A stretch of 64,000 nucleotides of DNA from assembly GCA_902793285.1 (NCBI GenBank), contig CADBCV010000006.1, forward strand, positions 404 through 64,403. The letters run 5' to 3'. This DNA comes from Oscillospiraceae bacterium (lineage in GTDB: Bacteria > Bacillota > Clostridia > Oscillospirales > Oscillospiraceae). The position numbers and the translations under genes are program-made. Below, one piece after another: positions 22,993 to 33,199 of this stretch. The notes under the pieces were generated by a model. That model saw nothing but the letters and a program-made list of their open reading frames with translations, made no database searches and had not been told where the DNA came from. Position 1 is the stretch's first letter. Every line of letters starts with the position of its first letter.

Positions 22993-23809
22993 ATGTCAAA
23001 AGCTCTGTTTTGATCGGGATGGCATAGTAGCCGTACTGGAGCTCGATGGACTGCTGCCAGTCCGCCGGCATGAGGGTGGTGCGGAAATAGAAGTCCCCGC
23101 CCGTGAGATGGAGCGCCCGCAGAAGGCGGAAGACCGGGTGCGCCGGGGAATCAAAACACTCGAGCTCTGTCCGGAGAAGCGGCGCGCGGAATTTACAGTA
23201 AAGGATCTTCTGCGACGGGACGGTCTCCACCACGTCGTTCACGGGCAGGTCGAGCTCCCGCAGGTCCCGCTCCGACACCACAAAGCCCCAGGCGACGCGC
23301 CCGTCCTTTTCGATGCGCATGGTGGATTTTACAATCGGGATATAGCTCATCCACTCGCGCAGGATCTCATAGATCCTCGGGTCGGGGAGAAAATCGTACT
23401 TGTTCGTGTGAGGGAGAAAGAGCATGGGCGCCGAGGTTCGCACGTCCCAGTCCCAGTCCCGCCCCTCCAGCGGGGCGCGCCAGGCGGCAAATTCGGCATA
23501 GTCGCGGATGAGCGCCTCATCCAGGCTGATTTCCTGCTCCAGGTGGCGGATGTTCTCCGCGATGCGGTGCCGCACCTGCCCGTCGTCCTCCCGCCGGTCG
23601 GTGAGGATCTCGCGGATCTCACGCAGGGTCATGCCGTAGTTGCGCAGGCGGATGCTCTCGATGAGCTTCATCGTGGTCTGGAAGGAGTAATAGCGGTAGC
23701 CGCTCTCGCTCCGGCTGGGGCTGATGATCCCCTGCTGCTCATAGTGCTTGAGAAAGTCGGGGCTTACCCCCAGATATTTTGCGTAATCACCGATGCGATA
23801 CTGCTTCAA
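22991..23809 (-). CDS. MerR-family transcriptional regulator with large effector domain
   Basis: This 272-residue protein has a MerR winged helix at the N-terminus (YRIGDYAKYLGVSPDFLKHY, SGYRYYSF, RNYGMTLREIREIL). A linker helix and a GyrI-like C-terminal effector region of about 150 residues follow, ending GYYAIPIKTELLT. A TTG start at 23809 with GGGGAGG ten bases upstream is preferred to the longer frame. It is divergent from the flavoprotein gene, whose promoter has the 19-bp spacer that MerR proteins activate. The inducer is unknown. Confidence 0.85.
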   Translation of the reverse strand: MKQYRIGDYAKYLGVSPDFLKHYEQQGIISPSRSESGYRYYSFQTTMKLIESIRLRNYGMTLREIREILTDRREDDGQVRHRIAENIRHLEQEISLDEALIRDYAEFAAWRAPLEGRDWDWDVRTSAPMLFLPHTNKYDFLPDPRIYEILREWMSYIPIVKSTMRIEKDGRVAWGFVVSERDLRELDLPVNDVVETVPSQKILYCKFRAPLLRTELECFDSPAHPVFRLLRALHLTGGDFYFRTTLMPADWQQSIELQYGYYAIPIKTELLT

Positions 23810-23849
23810 GCGCCGCCCGCCTCCCCTGAAATAATATGTCCTTTCCCGT

Positions 23850-23878
23850 ATTATACCCGCAAGCGGCCAAGGATGCAA
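23850..23878 (-). promoter_or_regulatory. Promoter of the merR-family gene
   Basis: TTGCAT (23873-23878) and a perfect TATAAT (23850-23855) are separated by 17 bp. Confidence 0.75.
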
Positions 23879-23903
23879 GCTGCACCCGGTATTGAAATTT
23901 CAC

Positions 23904-23934
23904 TTGACCTGGGGGCTGGTCCCACCTTTAGAAT
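23904..23934 (+). promoter_or_regulatory. MerR-type promoter with 19-bp spacer
   Basis: TTGACC (23904-23909) and TAGAAT (23929-23934) are separated by 19 bp rather than 17. The spacer contains a dyad TGGG-N7-CCCA centred at 23917. This over-long spacer is the signature of promoters realigned by MerR-family activators, and such a gene is immediately divergent. Confidence 0.8.
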
Positions 23935-23978
23935 AAGCACAGAATTCCCCGGCAAAATTTTGACAAAGGAGAGATTCG

Positions 23979-25976
23979 ATGAAAAACATTTCCCGCCGCG
24001 ACTTCCTGAAGGGCGCGCTCGCCGGCTCTGCCGCCGTGGCCCTCTCGTCCGTCACGGGCATCTCCGCCTTCGCGGAGGAGACCAAGGCCCTCTACACCCC
24101 CGGCACCTATTCCGCCACCGCCAAGGGCATCGCAAGCGATGTCAAGGTCACCATGACCTTCTCCGAGACCGCCATCACCGATGTCGTCATCGACGCCGCC
24201 GGCGAGACCCCCGATCTCGGCGGCGCTGCCGCACCCAAGCTCGCGCAGGCCATCCTCGATGCGCAGGGCGTGGAGGTCGACGCTGTCTCCGGCGCGACCG
24301 TCACCTCCGACGCGGTCAAGAAGGCGGTTGCCGACTGCATCTCCCAGGCCAGCGGCAAGGCTGTTGTCGTACAGGAGGCCGCCCCCGCCGCGAAGGCGGA
24401 CTGGCTGGGCGAGGCCCCGGAGATCGCGGAGGCCGACATCAAGGAAGAGCTCGAGACCGAGGTCCTGGTGGTCGGCTGCGGCACCGGCGGCTGGATCGCC
24501 ACCATGACCGCCGCGGAGGAGGGCGCAAAGGTCCTCGTCCTCGAAAAGCGCGAGGCCCCCACCGGCATCCGCGAGGATATCGGCGCCATCAATTCGAAGC
24601 TCCAGCTCGCCTCCTTCGCCCAGTACCCCGAGTTCAAGATCGACAAGATCGAGGCCCTGCAGGAGATCGTCCGCTATGCCGGCGGCTATGTGGATTCCGA
24701 CCTCATCAAGGTCTGGATCGACAACTCCGGCGAGCTCGTCGACTGGCTCACGAACCTCATGGAGTCCACCGGCGACTGGTATATGAGCCTTGAGGGCGGC
24801 GTCGGCGATCTCGATCACCCCGAGCGCGACAAGGCCTTCGCCTCCGGCCACAGCCCCCACAAGACCAAGCAGGGCCAGGAGAAGAACGTGTCCACCAGCT
24901 CCACCTTCATGGATTTCTGCGACGCTACCGGCAATGTGGACTGGCGCTTCCAGACCGCGCTCGTAAAGCTCGAGCAGGATGAGAACGGCAAGGTCACCGG
25001 CGTCATCGCAAAGGACGAGGCCAACGACTGCTATGTCCGCGTCAAGGTCTCCAAGGGCGTCATCATGGCCACTGGCGGATACGCCACCAATACCGACATG
25101 ATGCTGGCTCTCCAGCCCCAGACCATGAAGATGAAGGCCAACGTCCCCATCGGCTCCACGGCCGACGGCTCCGGCATCAAGGCCATGCTCTGGGCGGGCG
25201 CGGAGCTCGACCCGACCCACGCTTCCATGATGTTCAACCGCTGCTCCGTCCTTCCCGACGAGACCGCCGGCTACAAGACCAACGGCAAGTGGTACTGGTT
25301 CGGCGAACAGCCCTTCCTCAAGGTCAATCTCAACGGCCAGCGCTTCTGCAACGAGTCCGGCCCCTATGAGTTCATGCTCCACTCCATGTACATGCAGCCG
25401 AACCACACCTATGTGGACATCTTCGACGCGAACAACAAGCAGTACTGCGAGCAGTTTGACGAAGTGGGCTGTTGCCGTCTCTTCAAGTTCCCCAACGGCG
25501 CCGAGAGCAACATGCCCTATGACTACGTCTGGGGCCAGATGACCGAGGGCGACAATTCTCACCTCGCGCTGGGCTACCTCCAGAAGGCCGACACCATCGA
25601 GGAGCTGGCCGAGAAGCTCAATATCCCCGCGGACGAGCTCGCGAAGACCGTCGCCCGCTACAACGTCCTCTGCGCCAAGGGCGTGGACGAGGATTACGGC
25701 AAGTCCGCCCACCGCATGACGCCGGTGGACACCGCCCCCTTCTACGGCATCCGCACCTGCGCCTGGCACCTGACCACGCTCAACGGCTGCCGCATCAACA
25801 CCGACATGCAGGTCATCCGTGAGGACGGCACCCCCATCGAGGGCCTCTACGCCACGGGCGACTGCTCCGGCGGCTTCTTCTCCCAGACCTATCCCAACCT
25901 CTTCACCGGCCTCGCCTGCGGCCGCACCATGACCTTCGGCCGCCGCGCCGCCAAGATCGTGGCAAAGAAAAAGTAA
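23979..25976 (+). CDS. Tat-exported FMN/FAD flavoprotein reductase (fumarate reductase/urocanate reductase-like)
   Basis: This 665-residue protein starts with a Tat signal (SRRDFLKG plus a hydrophobic stretch ending ISAFA). An FMN-binding domain follows, with the covalent-attachment motif DAVSGATVTSDAV near residue 108. A FAD-dependent fumarate-reductase-type domain begins EVLVVGCGTGGWIATMTAAE and ends GLYATGDCSGGFF...LFTGLACGRT. Exported relatives reduce fumarate, urocanate, cinnamates or other enoates as respiratory electron acceptors. The substrate is unknown here; MerR control suggests a small inducible acceptor. AAAGGAGAG precedes the ATG. Confidence 0.88.
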   Translation: MKNISRRDFLKGALAGSAAVALSSVTGISAFAEETKALYTPGTYSATAKGIASDVKVTMTFSETAITDVVIDAAGETPDLGGAAAPKLAQAILDAQGVEVDAVSGATVTSDAVKKAVADCISQASGKAVVVQEAAPAAKADWLGEAPEIAEADIKEELETEVLVVGCGTGGWIATMTAAEEGAKVLVLEKREAPTGIREDIGAINSKLQLASFAQYPEFKIDKIEALQEIVRYAGGYVDSDLIKVWIDNSGELVDWLTNLMESTGDWYMSLEGGVGDLDHPERDKAFASGHSPHKTKQGQEKNVSTSSTFMDFCDATGNVDWRFQTALVKLEQDENGKVTGVIAKDEANDCYVRVKVSKGVIMATGGYATNTDMMLALQPQTMKMKANVPIGSTADGSGIKAMLWAGAELDPTHASMMFNRCSVLPDETAGYKTNGKWYWFGEQPFLKVNLNGQRFCNESGPYEFMLHSMYMQPNHTYVDIFDANNKQYCEQFDEVGCCRLFKFPNGAESNMPYDYVWGQMTEGDNSHLALGYLQKADTIEELAEKLNIPADELAKTVARYNVLCAKGVDEDYGKSAHRMTPVDTAPFYGIRTCAWHLTTLNGCRINTDMQVIREDGTPIEGLYATGDCSGGFFSQTYPNLFTGLACGRTMTFGRRAAKIVAKKK

Positions 25977-25987
25977 ACATATCCCAT

Positions 25988-26023
25988 AAAAATGGGCGAA
26001 TCCTTACGGATTCGCCCATTTTT
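25988..26023. terminator. Bidirectional terminator
   Basis: A 16-bp perfect stem AAAAATGGGCGAATCC/GGATTCGCCCATTTTT with a TTAC loop serves the flavoprotein and tetR-family transcripts. Confidence 0.9.
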
Positions 26024-26026
26024 GCG

Positions 26027-26575
26027 TCAAAACAGCTCCCCGGAGAGGAGGGTCATCAGCATCTCCTGGAGGGTGTCCGACGTTGTGATGCAGCCCTCCT
26101 GCGCGTAGCGGCGGGCGACCGAGGCGATGCCCCCCGCGTAAAAGCTCGCGGCGTAATCGCGCAGGCAGGGCTCCACCCCGGCGAGAAAGCAGTCGCAGCC
26201 GTTCAGGACATCAAAGAAGCTGTCATAGAGCAGATAGTCGATGCGGTTGTCTACCAGGAGCTTGATGAGCTCGCGGTTATGGAGCATATACTCGCTGTAG
26301 CCCCGGCACAGCCAGCGCAGGGCGCTTGTCCGGTCCGGGCTCCGCTCGGGCGGGGCGATGTCCGGCGTGTCGCAGGCGCCGGCCTGGAGCGTGAAGACCA
26401 CCACGTTCTCCCGGCTTGTGAAGAGGCTGTAAAAGGTCTGGCGCGAAATGCCCGCCGTCTTGCACAGCTCGCTCACCGTGATCTGCGCGTAGGGTTTTTC
26501 CCGGATCAGCGCCATCATCGCCCCCGCGATCTGCCGCTGGGACTGGAGCGCTGTTTTGTTGCTGCCGCAATACAT
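26027..26575 (-). CDS. TetR-family transcriptional regulator
   Basis: This 182-residue regulator has the N-terminal TetR helix-turn-helix (ALIREKPYAQITVSELCKTA, GISRQTFYSLFTSRENVV) followed by an all-helical ligand domain. The ATG at 26575 has GGGAG/CAGGA upstream; an earlier ATG has none. It is divergent from lon, and two identical 14-bp palindromes lie between the two genes, so it probably represses both itself and lon. Confidence 0.85.
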   Translation of the reverse strand: MYCGSNKTALQSQRQIAGAMMALIREKPYAQITVSELCKTAGISRQTFYSLFTSRENVVVFTLQAGACDTPDIAPPERSPDRTSALRWLCRGYSEYMLHNRELIKLLVDNRIDYLLYDSFFDVLNGCDCFLAGVEPCLRDYAASFYAGGIASVARRYAQEGCITTSDTLQEMLMTLLSGELF

Positions 26576-26606
26576 GTTCCTGTCTCCCATAATTTTTATT
26601 GCATAC

Positions 26607-26636
26607 ATTATACCAAACAGGCTTGACAAATGTCAA
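26607..26636 (-). promoter_or_regulatory. Promoter of the tetR-family gene
   Basis: TTGACA (26631-26636) and TATAAT (26607-26612) are spaced 18 bp apart on the minus strand. The -35 lies inside operator 1. Confidence 0.75.
26623..26636. promoter_or_regulatory. TetR operator 1
   Basis: TTGACAAATGTCAA is a perfect inverted repeat that overlaps the -35 boxes of both divergent promoters. Confidence 0.8.
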
Positions 26637-26651
26637 GGTTTGCTGTAGAAT
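26623..26651 (+). promoter_or_regulatory. Promoter of lon
   Basis: TTGACA (26623-26628) and TAGAAT (26646-26651) are spaced 17 bp apart. The -35 lies inside operator 1, and operator 2 covers the start of transcription. Confidence 0.75.
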
Positions 26652-26660
26652 TCAGAAAAC

Positions 26661-26674
26661 TTGACATTTGTCAA
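26661..26674. promoter_or_regulatory. TetR operator 2
   Basis: TTGACATTTGTCAA is the exact reverse complement of operator 1. Its centre is 38 bp from that of operator 1. Confidence 0.8.
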
Positions 26675-26699
26675 ACTACGCAGCAAGGAGGCAGAACCC

Positions 26700-29000
<2,301 letters not shown>

Positions 29001-29090
29001 TTTTCCCGCAAGGGGACAGAATTCGCCCGGATTAACCGCGGCCTCCTGCTATACTCTTCCCATCCTGTGAAGATTGAGGAGGTATTACCC

Positions 29091-29741
29091 ATGAAAAAAA
29101 CCCTGTCCGGGGCGTTTGCGCTGACGCTCGCCCTGGCGCTGCTGACAGGCTGCTCCGTGCCCGGCCTGGGCGGGGACGTGAAGACGCCCGCCCTGCCGAC
29201 GCCCACCCCCACGCCCACACCGGGCATCGAGACGATCAAAACCGTCGGCGACGCGCTGGCCCTGAACTCCCCGGAGACTCAGTCCGCCGCCTATGAGACC
29301 GCCTTTGTGTACGTGTTTCTGATGAACGGCGCCTATTACCGCGCGATCGCCCCCATGACGGAGGAGACCGCCGCGGCCATCTGGGCCCTGAGCTATGATG
29401 AGAATTACGAGGCCAACTGGTCGGCGCTGGTGTCCCCGCTGCGCATCGAGAAGGTGGAAAACCTGAGCGCGCAGATCCCCACCCAGGAGGAGCTCAACAC
29501 CCTCGTCGGCAAAACGGGGGCGGAGCTTCTGGAGGAGGGCTGGCAGAGCTTCGGGTATAATCTTGACACCATGGAATTTTTCCTCGCAAACGACCCCTTC
29601 AAGTATAAGGTCACCTTCGACGGGGAGATCGAGGTCGGCGAAGACTTTGACGAGCTGGACGCCATCTCCTCCCTCACGGTGAAATCCGTCGCCTTTGACG
29701 GTCTCGGCGACGCCGCGAACATCGACGGCGAGGTCGGCTGA
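29091..29741 (+). CDS. Lipoprotein of unknown function
   Basis: This 216-residue protein has a lipoprotein signal (MKKTLSGAFALTLALALLTG then Cys) and a PTPTPTPTP spacer. An acidic alpha/beta domain of about 170 residues follows that I do not recognise. GAGGAGG precedes the ATG. It follows lon by 90 bases and has no distinctive neighbours downstream except a repeat element. Confidence 0.75.
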   Translation: MKKTLSGAFALTLALALLTGCSVPGLGGDVKTPALPTPTPTPTPGIETIKTVGDALALNSPETQSAAYETAFVYVFLMNGAYYRAIAPMTEETAAAIWALSYDENYEANWSALVSPLRIEKVENLSAQIPTQEELNTLVGKTGAELLEEGWQSFGYNLDTMEFFLANDPFKYKVTFDGEIEVGEDFDELDAISSLTVKSVAFDGLGDAANIDGEVG

Positions 29742-29751
29742 GACGCCGGGG

Positions 29752-29945
29752 ACTTGTGGAAAAAGTACCGCACAGCCGCAGGGGAGGGGCTTGCCCCTCC
29801 CGTGCGCAGAAAGGTTAACATAGCAAAAATGTACGGCGATTTCGTAGCAAGTTACGATTTCGCCGTACATTGCTTTATGATTACCCTATGCCGCCGGGAG
29901 GGGCAAGCCCCTCCCCTACGCTATCATACCGACTTTTTCACAGCC
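29752..29945. repeat. MITE-like element with terminal inverted repeats and a core hairpin
   Basis: The left arm (TGTGGAAAAAGT...GCAGGGGAGGGGCTTGCCCC) and right arm (GGGGCAAGCCCCTCCCCTAC...ACTTTTTCACA) are inverted copies. Between them lies an 11-bp perfect stem ATGTACGGCGA/TCGCCGTACAT at 29829-29870, whose loop contains CGTAGCAAGTTACG. The element at 61267-61416 has the same plan and a related core. No open frame is inside. It fills most of the 308-base gap after the lipoprotein gene. Confidence 0.75.
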
Positions 29946-29982
29946 GCTTTTCTTATGATTTCATAAATTTCCCGTGCGGTGC

Positions 29983-30012
29983 TTGCCCGGGGGCGCGGCT
30001 TTGTGCTATAGT
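29983..30012 (+). promoter_or_regulatory. Promoter of the regulator-LysM operon
   Basis: TTGCCC (29983-29988) and TATAGT (30007-30012) are spaced 18 bp apart. It would drive the genes from 30050 to 33040. Confidence 0.6.
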
Positions 30013-30049
30013 GAATGGAAAATGAAATATGTGGAAGGAGTCTGAAAAG

Positions 30050-30559
30050 ATGGCACACCCCCTTATTAACCGGGATTTTTATGAGGCCGTGCTCCGCTTT
30101 GAAGAGAGTGAGGAGGCCCAGGATACCTATTACCGCATCATGGATACCGAGGTCGAGCGCGGCGGCAGGCGCTACAGCGTGCGCGAGCAGATCCTGCGCG
30201 CCTACTCCATGCTCTTCTGCGACGATCTCGGCGCCTCGGCCGGGCAGATCGCCTCGCCCGAGGATGTGGAGGCCACCGCCGACCGCCTCTATGTGGGCGA
30301 GCTGCGCTTTGATCCCCAGCACTGGTACCGGATGCAGCACCACTTCCCCGTGATCGACGAGGATAACTACGATCGCTTTGCCGCCCTGGTCATCGCTGAC
30401 CTCTCGGCAGGCCCCCTGCATGAGACGGCGGCGGACGGGGAGGGTATGCTCCTTGTGGGCGCGCTCAACCCCCTCGGCATGAGCCGCGACGAGCGGCAGC
30501 ACCAGAAGGTGCGCGCCGTCACGCCGGCGGACCTCCCGGGGAAGGAGGACGTGCCATGA
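30050..30559 (+). CDS. Conserved-looking hypothetical protein upstream of the SARP regulator
   Basis: This 169-residue soluble protein begins MAHPLINRDFYEAVLRFEES. It is acidic and mostly helical, with a central IDEDNYDRFAALVIADL stretch; I recognise no domain. AAGGAG is nine bases before the ATG, and the stop overlaps the regulator's ATG (ATGA), so the two are translationally coupled. An accessory or sensory role for the regulator is possible but unsupported by motifs. Confidence 0.65.
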   Translation: MAHPLINRDFYEAVLRFEESEEAQDTYYRIMDTEVERGGRRYSVREQILRAYSMLFCDDLGASAGQIASPEDVEATADRLYVGELRFDPQHWYRMQHHFPVIDEDNYDRFAALVIADLSAGPLHETAADGEGMLLVGALNPLGMSRDERQHQKVRAVTPADLPGKEDVP

Positions 30560-31362
30560 CGATCCTGAACGTCCTGAAAAACGGGGAGACCCGCAGCGCC
30601 GTCGGACAGACGCTGGAGGCGATCTCGCCTGATGCCGAGCTCATGAGCTTTGAGGACGGCCTTGCCGCGCTCAAGGCCGCCCGCGAGAAGGAGATCGACG
30701 TCGCCTTCCTCGATGTGGACCTGCCGGAGCTCAGCGGTCTCGATCTCGGCCAGTATCTCCAGGAGCTCTACCCCCTGGTGAATCTCATCTATCTCGCGGA
30801 CAACGGCGATAAGGGCTATGAGGCCATGGCCCAGCACGCGAGCGGCTATCTTCTGAAGCCCGCGAGCGCCGCCGCCCTGCAGCGGGAGCTGGACGATCTG
30901 CGCCACAGCGCCGTGCAGAAAAAGCACAAGCGCGTCTTCGCCCAGACCTTCGGGAACTTTGAGCTTTTTGTGGACGGGCAGCCCGTGGCGTTCAAATATT
31001 CCAAGACCAAGGAGATCGTGGCCCTTCTCATCAATAACCGCGGGGCCCAGACCACAAACGGCGAAATCATCGCCACCCTCTGGGAGGACGAGGGGGACCC
31101 GGAGAAGAAGGGCTCCTACCTCTCAAATCTCCGCCAGGACCTGCAGAACACCTTCTCGCGCCTCAAGCTCACAGGCATCCTCATCAAGCAGCGCGGCAGT
31201 CTTGCCATCGCGGCCGACCGCATCGAGTGCGATCTGTACGACTGGCTCGAGAAGCGGCAGGAGTCCCGCTATCACTACCTCGGCGACTACATGAACCAGT
31301 ACAGCTGGCCGGAGGTCATGCACGCGGAGCTGGACGAGATCAGTTGGTCCTTCGATGCGTGA
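30556..31362 (+). CDS. SARP-type transcriptional regulator with atypical receiver domain
   Basis: This 268-residue protein has an N-terminal receiver-like domain with the phospho-acceptor position (FLDVDLPELSG, Asp53) and Lys101 in YLLKPAS. The usual acidic pair near residues 8-9 is missing (ILNVLKNGET). From about residue 130 there is an OmpR/SARP winged helix (GNFELFVDGQPVAFKYSKTK, LLINNRGAQTTNGEIIATLW) and a short BTAD-like tail with YLGDYMNQYSWPEVMHAEL. No histidine kinase is encoded nearby. SARP proteins bind direct heptamer repeats with 4-bp spacing next to -10 boxes. Exactly such repeats precede three genes within 11 kb, so this is the leading candidate regulator. Confidence 0.82.
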   Translation: MTILNVLKNGETRSAVGQTLEAISPDAELMSFEDGLAALKAAREKEIDVAFLDVDLPELSGLDLGQYLQELYPLVNLIYLADNGDKGYEAMAQHASGYLLKPASAAALQRELDDLRHSAVQKKHKRVFAQTFGNFELFVDGQPVAFKYSKTKEIVALLINNRGAQTTNGEIIATLWEDEGDPEKKGSYLSNLRQDLQNTFSRLKLTGILIKQRGSLAIAADRIECDLYDWLEKRQESRYHYLGDYMNQYSWPEVMHAELDEISWSFDA

Positions 31363-31386
31363 TACATAGAGACAGGAGACACAGAA

Positions 31387-31605
31387 ATGGAAAAACGATT
31401 CATGAAGCTGAGCGATGAGGATCTCGCGGGGGCGTCCGGCGGCTACGCGGGGCCGACCTTCGTCTACACCTTCCAGCAGGGGGACGATCTCTACCAGCTT
31501 GCCACGCGCTACGGCGCCACCGTCCGCGTCCTGCTGGAGCTCAACAACATCCAGAGCGCAAGCCAGATCAAGCCCGGCACGCGCCTTCTGATCCCCCAGC
31601 GCTGA
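31387..31605 (+). CDS. Double-glycine-leader LysM peptide 1
   Basis: This 72-residue protein has residues 1-19 (MEKRFMKLSDEDLAGASGG) forming a bacteriocin-type double-glycine leader: hydrophobic residues at 8, 13 and 16, acidic at 10, GG at 18-19. The remaining 53 residues are a single LysM domain (YTFQQGDDLYQLATRYGATV, LLELNNI, IKPGTRLLIPQ) with no cysteines. I infer cleavage after GG by a C39-type ABC exporter and binding to peptidoglycan outside the cell; no such exporter is in the window. The gene is 24 bases after the SARP regulator and one base before the DUF218 gene. Confidence 0.85.
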   Translation: MEKRFMKLSDEDLAGASGGYAGPTFVYTFQQGDDLYQLATRYGATVRVLLELNNIQSASQIKPGTRLLIPQR

Positions 31606-31606
31606 G

Positions 31607-33040
31607 ATGCGAAAAACGCTTCTTGCGCTGCTTTTGGCCCTCGCTGCCTGGACCGGGATCTTTGCCCTCTGCCTGCTTTTCGGCGGGGGCGGGCTGACGC
31701 TGTATTTCGAGATCCCGCCCGAGGCGGAGGGGGTGCGCTTTGAGACAGAGCCCGCGGGGATCGTGGCGCTCGCAGACACAAGCTATTCCGCGGACGGGGC
31801 AGAGCTCTTACTGCACCTGCGCGCCGAGAGCCGCGGCGTGACCCAGGGCATCCTGCGCTGGGACGGCGTGGGGGAGGAGAGCTTTTACGCGCCCGAGATC
31901 CGCATGACGCTGCGCGCGCTGCCCTTCGGCATTTTAAGCGACAGCCTCACGGGAAACTTTACCGGCTGGGGCTATCTCGCCGTCTGCCTCTCCCTCTTTC
32001 TTCTGACGGCGGCGCTGATCCTCTTTCTCGCCTCTCAGAGAGAGCGGCGGCACGCCTTTTACTCCTACCGCGCGACGGGGGAGCTGGGCCTTGCGCTGTT
32101 TCTGCTGCTGGCGGGCTTTTTCCGCGCGGACACGGTTCTGCCCTTCCTGCGCGGGGAGAACGCCGGCACTGTCTGGGCCCTGCTCATCGGGGCCATCGTC
32201 TCCGCCCAGACCTTCATGCGCTGGACGGCGGTGGCGCTCGGGGCCTTTTCCCTGCTGCTTGCGGTGAGCAATCTCGTGCTCGTCCGGCACGAGGGGGCGC
32301 GCCCCGCCAACATGCTCGGCATCGCGGTGGGCCTTGTGATCGTCGGGGGCGCGGCCTTCGGCATCTGGATGTCCCGTTCCATGCTGACCTTCCCGCTGAG
32401 AAACGTGCTCTTAAACACCTATGCCGGCGTCTTCGTCTATCTGGAGTGCCTGCTCGCCGCGACGGTGGTCCACGCTGTCCGGGCCGGACGGCACGAGCCG
32501 GACTATGACAAGGACTATATCCTCGTGCTGGGCTGCCGCATCCGGCCGGACGGGACGCTCTACCCCCTGATCCGCGGGCGCGTGGACCGGGCCATCGCCT
32601 TCTGGCGGGCGCAGCTCGCCGCGACGGGAAAGCGCGCGATCCTGGTCCCGAGCGGCGGTCGGGGCGGGGATGAGCCGATGTCCGAGGGTGAGGCCATGGC
32701 GCGCTACATGCTCGAGCAGGGCATCCCGGCGGACGCCGTTCTGCCGGAGTGCGAGTCCGCGACCACGCGGGAAAACCTGCTCTTCTCCCGCAGGCTCACA
32801 GGGGAGGGGAGCCGGGTCGCCTTCGCCACCTCGAGCTACCATGTGTACCGGGGCGGCATCCTCGCGGCCGATCTCGGCTGGAACATCGACGGTATGGGCA
32901 GCCGGACCCGCTGGTACTTCTGGCCGAACGCCTTCCTGCGGGAGTTTATCGGGCTGCTCACCTCCACCCGCCTGCAGCAGGTCACGGCCCTCGCCCTCAT
33001 CGTGATCCTCAGCGTGGGGCTCACCCTGCTCGTGATGTGA
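31607..33040 (+). CDS. Polytopic membrane protein with DUF218 (ElyC/SanA/YdcF) domain
   Basis: This 477-residue protein has an N-terminal hydrophobic helix and an extracytoplasmic segment to about residue 105. Around six membrane segments follow to residue 290, then a DUF218 domain (DYILVLGCRIRPDGTLYPLI, PSGGRGGDEPMSEGEAMARY, SATTRENLLFS, ATSSYHVYRGG) and a final membrane helix. DUF218 proteins such as ElyC and SanA are linked to envelope and peptidoglycan precursor homeostasis. It starts one base after the LysM peptide 1 stop, which implies a common function at the wall. Confidence 0.8.
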   Translation: MRKTLLALLLALAAWTGIFALCLLFGGGGLTLYFEIPPEAEGVRFETEPAGIVALADTSYSADGAELLLHLRAESRGVTQGILRWDGVGEESFYAPEIRMTLRALPFGILSDSLTGNFTGWGYLAVCLSLFLLTAALILFLASQRERRHAFYSYRATGELGLALFLLLAGFFRADTVLPFLRGENAGTVWALLIGAIVSAQTFMRWTAVALGAFSLLLAVSNLVLVRHEGARPANMLGIAVGLVIVGGAAFGIWMSRSMLTFPLRNVLLNTYAGVFVYLECLLAATVVHAVRAGRHEPDYDKDYILVLGCRIRPDGTLYPLIRGRVDRAIAFWRAQLAATGKRAILVPSGGRGGDEPMSEGEAMARYMLEQGIPADAVLPECESATTRENLLFSRRLTGEGSRVAFATSSYHVYRGGILAADLGWNIDGMGSRTRWYFWPNAFLREFIGLLTSTRLQQVTALALIVILSVGLTLLVM

Positions 33041-33069
33041 CACTTTTGTGACAATATCCGGGTTATGAT
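33036..33069 (+). promoter_or_regulatory. TGTGACA direct-repeat promoter 1
   Basis: TGTGAC occurs at 33036-33041 and 33047-33052 (11-bp period; heptamers TGTGACA spaced 4 bp). Eleven bases later comes TATGAT (33064-33069). There is no good -35 box, as expected of an activator-dependent promoter. It overlaps the DUF218 stop codon and would drive the secreted protein gene at 33200. Confidence 0.8.
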
Positions 33070-33150
33070 CTATAAAAATCCTGCCCTGCGAAGCGGTGGA
33101 AAACACTGGACAAGCGGGGAAGATTATGTTAACATATATCTGTAAACCCG

Positions 33151-33173
33151 CCTGCGTTTTACGAGAACGCAGG
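33151..33173 (+). other. Leader hairpin of the secreted protein gene
   Basis: CCTGCGTT pairs with AACGCAGG in the roughly 125-nt leader between the TGTGACA promoter and the start codon. It has no T-tract. Confidence 0.5.
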
Positions 33174-33199
33174 CCAGAAAGAACGAGAGGAGACCATCT

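Noticed and set aside
23928..25769. 613-codon minus-strand frame opposite the flavoprotein
   Set aside because: Shadow frame; the plus strand carries a Tat signal, FMN site and FAD site.
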